Assembly: GCA_937924525.1 (NCBI GenBank)
Contig: CALDSU010000014.1
Coordinates: forward strand, 62,001-126,000
From: an uncultured Bryobacteraceae bacterium
GTDB lineage: Bacteria; Acidobacteriota; Terriglobia; Bryobacterales; Bryobacteraceae
DNA length: 64,000 nucleotides
Reading direction: 5' to 3'
The translations under genes and the position numbers were made by a program. The notes under the pieces are model-generated. The model was not told where the DNA came from. It made no database searches and saw nothing but the letters and a program-made list of their open reading frames with translations. This document shows positions 60,786 through 64,000 of this stretch, one piece after another (positions within the stretch are counted from its first letter, which is position 1; every line of letters starts with the position of its first letter).

Positions 60786-61358
60786 ATGAAAGTCAACTAC
60801 ACGGGCAAAGTGGAGTTGTCATCGGCCCAACAGCGCAAGATCGAGGCGAAGATCGCCAAGCTGGGCAAACTGCTGGACCGCAAACACGAGCGCGACGCAC
60901 ACGTGGTGGTGGCGCAGCAGCGGCACCTGCACAAGGCGGAGGTCACGGTGAATTTCCATGATCATCCGCTGGCGGGCGCGGGCTCCAGCGCCGACCCGTT
61001 CACCGCGATCCAGGAAGCGATCGAGAAACTGGAAAAGCAGGCCCTTAAAGTGCTTGCCAAGTGGCGCGACACCAAGCGCATGCCGCGCAAGGCGATGGTG
61101 GGCGCCCAGTTGGCGGAACGGGCCCTGGAAAAGGCCGCCAGCGCCGGTGCGCGCAAGGCGGTTCCAGCCGAAACCAAGCCGGCCCCGAAGGTGCGGCGCG
61201 TGAACCGCAAAGCCGACGGCAAGCCCATGACCCTCGAAGAGGCCATGCTGGAAATGGAAGGCGACCGCAATTACCTCGTCTTCCGCGATGCGGAGACCGA
61301 CCAGCTTTCGGTGATGATCCGGCGTCCCGACGGCAACTTCGACCTGATTGAAGCCTGA
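60786..61358 (+). CDS. hpf: Long-form ribosome hibernation promoting factor
   Basis: 190 residues. N-terminal HPF/RaiA domain (~1-100): YTGKVELSSAQQRKIEAKIAKL and HLHKAEVTVNFHDHPLAGAGSS. A flexible Lys-rich linker (~105-145) leads to the C-terminal dimerising domain (KPMTLEEAMLEMEGDRNYLVFRD ... RRPDGNFDLIE). The long form makes 100S ribosome dimers in stationary phase. AAGGAG lies 6 bases before the ATG. The stop overlaps rapZ (TGATG). Confidence 0.95.
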   Translation: MKVNYTGKVELSSAQQRKIEAKIAKLGKLLDRKHERDAHVVVAQQRHLHKAEVTVNFHDHPLAGAGSSADPFTAIQEAIEKLEKQALKVLAKWRDTKRMPRKAMVGAQLAERALEKAASAGARKAVPAETKPAPKVRRVNRKADGKPMTLEEAMLEMEGDRNYLVFRDAETDQLSVMIRRPDGNFDLIEA

Positions 61359-62239
61359 TGGCTACCCGCCCTTCCCGGACGCCCACCGAACTCGTCGTGA
61401 TCACCGGCCTGAGCGGATCCGGGAAGGGTTCGGTTCTGAAGGCGCTGGAGGACGCCGGCTATTACGCGGTGGATAACCTCCCCATCGACCTCATCGTGAA
61501 GCTGGCGGAGCTGACCCGGGATTCGCCCCGCATCCAGAGCGCAGCCATCGTGGTCGACATCCGCGAAGGCGAACGGTTGAAGGACTTTCCGGCCATCTAC
61601 GCGCAGGTGCGGGCGACCATTCCCAGCAAACTGGTGTTCCTCGAGGCCAGCGACGCCGTCATCGCCCGCCGGTTCAGCGAAACGCGCCGCCCGCATCCAC
61701 TCGGTCCCGGCCGCGCCCTCGCCGGCAGCGTGCGCGCCGAGCGGCGTCTGCTCGAACCGATCCGGGCGCTGGCCGACCTGATCCTCGACACGTCAAAGTT
61801 CACCGTCCACGAACTGCGCGACGTGATTGTCGAACGCATCCGCGGCAAGCAGGGCGCCGGCCAGTTGCTGGTGCACGTGATAAGTTTCGGCTACCGGCAC
61901 GGGCTTCCTCCCGAAAGCGACCTGGTATTCGATGTCCGCTTTCTCCCCAACCCGAATTACGTGCCGAAGTTCAAGAAACTGACGGGCAAGGACCCGCGCG
62001 TGGCGAAATATATCGCGTCCTTCCCGCAGACCAACGAGTTCCTGACGCGCATCGGCGGCTTGCTGGAGTACTTGCTCCCCCACTACGTGGAGGAGGGCAA
62101 GAGTTATCTCACCATCGCCTTCGGCTGCACGGGCGGCCATCATCGGTCCGTCATGATCGCCGAGGAGATTCACAAAGCCCTGGCCGCGGCCGGCTACCGC
62201 GTCAAGATCAGCCATCGCGACACGGCCAAACCGGTTTAA
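61358..62239 (+). CDS. rapZ: RNase adapter / nucleotide-binding protein RapZ
   Basis: 293 residues. Walker A is GLSGSGKG (17-24). GYYAVDNLPIDLI, DIREGE and SKLVFLEASDAVIARRFSETRRPHPL are the usual N-domain motifs, and the C-domain has FSYR-like SFGYRHGLPPESDLVFDVRFLPNPNY and GCTGGHHRSVMIAE. RapZ-type proteins control amino-sugar synthesis through RNA decay or bind precursor sugars. The start overlaps hpf. No PTS genes (ptsN/ptsH) follow in the window, unlike in many Proteobacteria. Confidence 0.97.
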   Translation: MATRPSRTPTELVVITGLSGSGKGSVLKALEDAGYYAVDNLPIDLIVKLAELTRDSPRIQSAAIVVDIREGERLKDFPAIYAQVRATIPSKLVFLEASDAVIARRFSETRRPHPLGPGRALAGSVRAERRLLEPIRALADLILDTSKFTVHELRDVIVERIRGKQGAGQLLVHVISFGYRHGLPPESDLVFDVRFLPNPNYVPKFKKLTGKDPRVAKYIASFPQTNEFLTRIGGLLEYLLPHYVEEGKSYLTIAFGCTGGHHRSVMIAEEIHKALAAAGYRVKISHRDTAKPV

Positions 62240-62253
62240 CCGGCCCAGGCGGT

Positions 62254-62529
62254 TCAGGCGCGGGCCGTAGGGGAGGTGGGCGTACGCAACGTGCGCAGCA
62301 CGATCCGTACCTGGATCCGCCACCGGCCCTTCGCGGGCGCTTGCTTGCGCGTCGGGGGCTCGTCGCACGGCCGGGCGGCTCTGCCCCAGCGCATCCGGTG
62401 GAACTTCTGCCGGCACGCCCGGCAGCGCCAAGCGTCCGCCAGCGGACTCAGCAAAGCGTCGAGAAAACCGGGATGGAGCACGCGCCGCACTTTCGCTTCC
62501 CCGCAGTGGGGACAGGTGAGCGGGTTCAT
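62254..62529 (-). CDS. Small zinc-ribbon protein
   Basis: 91 residues. CPHCG near the start and RCRACRQKFHR ~30 residues later form a four-Cys zinc ribbon. The C-terminal half is basic and low-complexity (PTRKQAPAKGRWRIQVRIVLRTL). The function is not recognised; it may bind nucleic acid. The ATG at 62527-62529 has a GAGG about 6 bases away. It lies 8 bases downstream of the PEP-CTERM-like gene on the same strand. Confidence 0.6.
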   Translation of the reverse strand: MNPLTCPHCGEAKVRRVLHPGFLDALLSPLADAWRCRACRQKFHRMRWGRAARPCDEPPTRKQAPAKGRWRIQVRIVLRTLRTPTSPTARA

Positions 62530-62537
62530 GCCCGGCC

Positions 62538-63296
62538 TCACACGACAGCGGCCGCGGGAGGTACTCGCGCACGCTTTTTCCACCACCGCCGCGCGGCGAT
62601 CAGCAGAATGCCGCCTCCGCACAGCAGATGAGTCGCCGCGTCCGGCACCGGTTCCTGATTGGCAGGAGCGGCGGCGTTTTGCGCCAGGTACAGATTGTCG
62701 AACAGAATGCGGCGGGCCGGGTCCAGCGAATACATCCGCCACTCGACGATGGGCTGATCAAAGCGGAAGCCGATAAACGCGGCGTTCGCATAACCGTTAG
62801 TCTGCCCCGTGGTGGAGTGTGTCGTGAGCTCGTGCTGATACCAGTTGTCGAGGTTATCGCGCGCTCGCACCCGTACGGTCCCAACCGCGGCGTCCTGGAG
62901 CATCAGGTTGGCGCCCACGAACAGGATGTTGCCCGTGCCGGGAAGGTAGACCCGAAGGTGAGAGTTGTTCACATTGGTGCCAGGCCCTTCTACGTGGCGC
63001 CCCGTCCACGAGGGGCTGGGAGTCGCGGGCACGAAGAAGTTCGAGGGAGCCCACTCGGTCCAATACGCCTGGACGTTAACAGGCCCGAAAGCCGTGCTCA
63101 CGTTCAACCAACCCTGCGTGCTGTTGTACCACCGCTCCTCCACCTCCTCAAACGTAATCCGTTCCGGCGACTGGCTGGCGTTCTCCAGCGCCTGCGCGGA
63201 GGGGTAGGTCTCAATAATGGCACTATGCGCTGGCGCGGCGGCCAGGATCATCATCAGGAAATAGTCCAGCGACCGGATCGTCTTGTTTCGCGACAC
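62538..63296 (-). CDS. Exported protein with PEP-CTERM-like sorting tail
   Basis: 252 residues. A signal peptide (YFLMMILAAAPAHSA) precedes a beta-rich body (~30-205, ITFEEVEERWYNSTQGW, ILFVGANLMLQDAAVGTV, AFIGFRFDQPIVEWRMY). The C-terminus is PVPDAATHLLCGGGILLIAARRWWKKR: a proline motif, a short TM helix and an Arg/Lys cluster, like PEP-CTERM signals processed by exosortase. The motif reads V-P-D rather than V-P-E-P. The GTG start has GGGAGG 5 bases upstream. Likely exported with, or to, surface polysaccharide. Confidence 0.72.
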   Translation of the reverse strand: MSRNKTIRSLDYFLMMILAAAPAHSAIIETYPSAQALENASQSPERITFEEVEERWYNSTQGWLNVSTAFGPVNVQAYWTEWAPSNFFVPATPSPSWTGRHVEGPGTNVNNSHLRVYLPGTGNILFVGANLMLQDAAVGTVRVRARDNLDNWYQHELTTHSTTGQTNGYANAAFIGFRFDQPIVEWRMYSLDPARRILFDNLYLAQNAAAPANQEPVPDAATHLLCGGGILLIAARRWWKKRARVPPAAAVV

Positions 63297-63441
63297 GGAA
63301 TCCTCCCACATCGCCGGAACACCGCCCTACTCAGTCACAGCCATGAGGCGCCGGCGCCGGCAAGCCCGGATCAGATAGATCGGACATAAAGGAAGTACCC
63401 GAGGGAGACTCCTTCTCTCGTACCGAATTGGCACGCCGCGC

Positions 63442-64000
63442 TTATTCCACGGGTAAGATGCTGACAAGGGCCTTATCCGGCCGGGCGACCTCGATCTTGG
63501 CCTTGTCACTAAGGCGCAGGTTCCCCTGGAGCGTCACCGTGTACTGGCCGCGGACGGTCGCGAAGATCCGCTGGGCGATGTCGCCCGGCTTCTGCTTGCG
63601 CATCTCGGTCAGTTGGAACATCGCCCCGCCCGTGCCGCGCGCCAGCCTTTCAAACATGGACCGCTCCGAACCCACGACAAAGATGGGATAGATGGAAACG
63701 CTCTGTCGGCGCGCTACGCGGATCACCTGCTGCTCGGTGACGCGGCTTCTCCCTTCGAAGCCCGTCGTCAGGAGCAGGACCACGCGGCGAAAGGTGGCGG
63801 CCTGAAAGCCGCCGTCCACCGCTGCGTACAGCGCGTCCAGCACGTTCGGCGCGTTGCCGTAGCGGAGGTTCTCGAGGGAACGCAACAGGAGTTGCTTGCT
63901 GGAGGTAAAGTCCTGGATCAGGTCCGCGGCGCTGTGGAAGGAGACCACCGCCATCTGCTCCCTTTCGGCCAGTTGGGCGATCAGGTCGGCCGCCAGGGGC
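63442..64000 (-). CDS. VWFA-domain protein, acidobacterial type (5' end outside window)
   Basis: At least 185 residues; the frame remains open to the window edge. MAVVSFHSAADLIQDFTSS and FRRVVLLLTTGFEGRSRV are the VWFA beta-strands. QSVSIYPIFVVGSERSMFERLARGTGGAMFQL and the terminal YTVTLQGNLRLSDKAKIEVARP match the TIGR03436-type secreted VWFA proteins frequent in acidobacteria. The MIDAS start (DxSxS) lies outside the window. The 145 bases to the PEP-CTERM-like gene contain only GC-rich inverted repeats. Confidence 0.8.
   Translation of the reverse strand, partial: PLAADLIAQLAEREQMAVVSFHSAADLIQDFTSSKQLLLRSLENLRYGNAPNVLDALYAAVDGGFQAATFRRVVLLLTTGFEGRSRVTEQQVIRVARRQSVSIYPIFVVGSERSMFERLARGTGGAMFQLTEMRKQKPGDIAQRIFATVRGQYTVTLQGNLRLSDKAKIEVARPDKALVSILPVE

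Noticed and set aside
63297-63441. Second sigma-54 promoter before the PEP-CTERM-like gene
   Set aside because: A GG-N10-GC can be found on the minus strand, but in a GC-rich inverted repeat where it is expected by chance, and the palindrome is imperfect.
1-64000. CRISPR arrays, prophage, integrase or transposase genes
   Set aside because: No regularly spaced repeats, phage structural genes, recombinases or transposases were seen on either strand.

Overview
The window is a continuous, GC-rich chromosomal segment from a Gram-negative bacterium. The best fit is an acidobacterium of the Bryobacter/Solibacter type. The pointers are a Solibacter-type C-terminal domain (TIGR03437-like) on a secreted PQQ-type sugar dehydrogenase, an acidobacterial VWFA-type protein at the right edge, a secreted sulfatase, a ceramidase-like hydrolase and a DUF362 protein, a PEP-CTERM-like protein, and many short-spaced or overlapping genes. 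This placement is inference from domain content; no marker phylogeny was possible. There is no CRISPR array, prophage, transposase or integron. The only mobile-looking DNA is one pair of MITE-like repeats and a few hairpin clusters.

Layout. 1-8.5 kb: end of a sulfatase; a minus-strand run of purM, purN, a glucuronokinase-like GHMP kinase, dtd and a nickel/cobalt-type ABC ATPase; divergent nikR-acpS; a ceramidase-like hydrolase; a decayed [NiFe]-hydrogenase small-subunit-like fragment; a Tat-exported DUF362 protein. 8.7-20.9 kb: an ArnT-like membrane glycosyltransferase, two drug/metabolite-type sugar transporters, a FucP-like MFS permease, a TlpA/DsbD-N redox pair, an ECF sigma / putative anti-sigma / two Spy-CpxP-like proteins module, an M48 protease and a CHASE2 adenylate cyclase. 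21-28.9 kb: a large secreted propeller-PHP protein, tRNA-Lys(CTT), the sugar dehydrogenase, hisF-hisA, and a Skp/OmpH chaperone.

28.9-33.6 kb is a tight four-gene operon: Nudix hydrolase, BamA-like barrel, a secreted protein carrying an unannotated kinase-like H-x-D-x4-N ... DFG signature, and a purple-acid-phosphatase-like metallophosphatase. This is the best candidate for an undescribed system. 33.9-45.4 kb is a regulatory and glycan block: a receiver-like regulator without its phospho-acceptor Asp, a small unknown protein, a multi-pass PAS protein, a FliA-like sigma factor, an NtrC-type regulator with two palindromic sites and a possible -24/-12 promoter beside it, a radical SAM enzyme, a GT4 glycosyltransferase, and a 1164-residue methyltransferase/coiled-coil/double-glycosyltransferase fusion.

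45-53 kb holds mostly single genes: a beta-helix protein, a DinB fusion, an ankyrin protein, DUF4920, an alcohol dehydrogenase, a small basic protein, an RRM protein and a TPR-like protein. 53.4-62.2 kb is a co-directional run of yvcK-like gene, large TPR protein, membrane Ser/Thr kinase, rpoN, long-form hpf and rapZ. This gathers cell-wall-precursor control, sigma-54 and ribosome hibernation in one stretch; the local rpoN could serve the sigma-54 activator encoded 20 kb away. The window closes with a zinc-ribbon protein, a PEP-CTERM-like exported protein and a partial VWFA protein.
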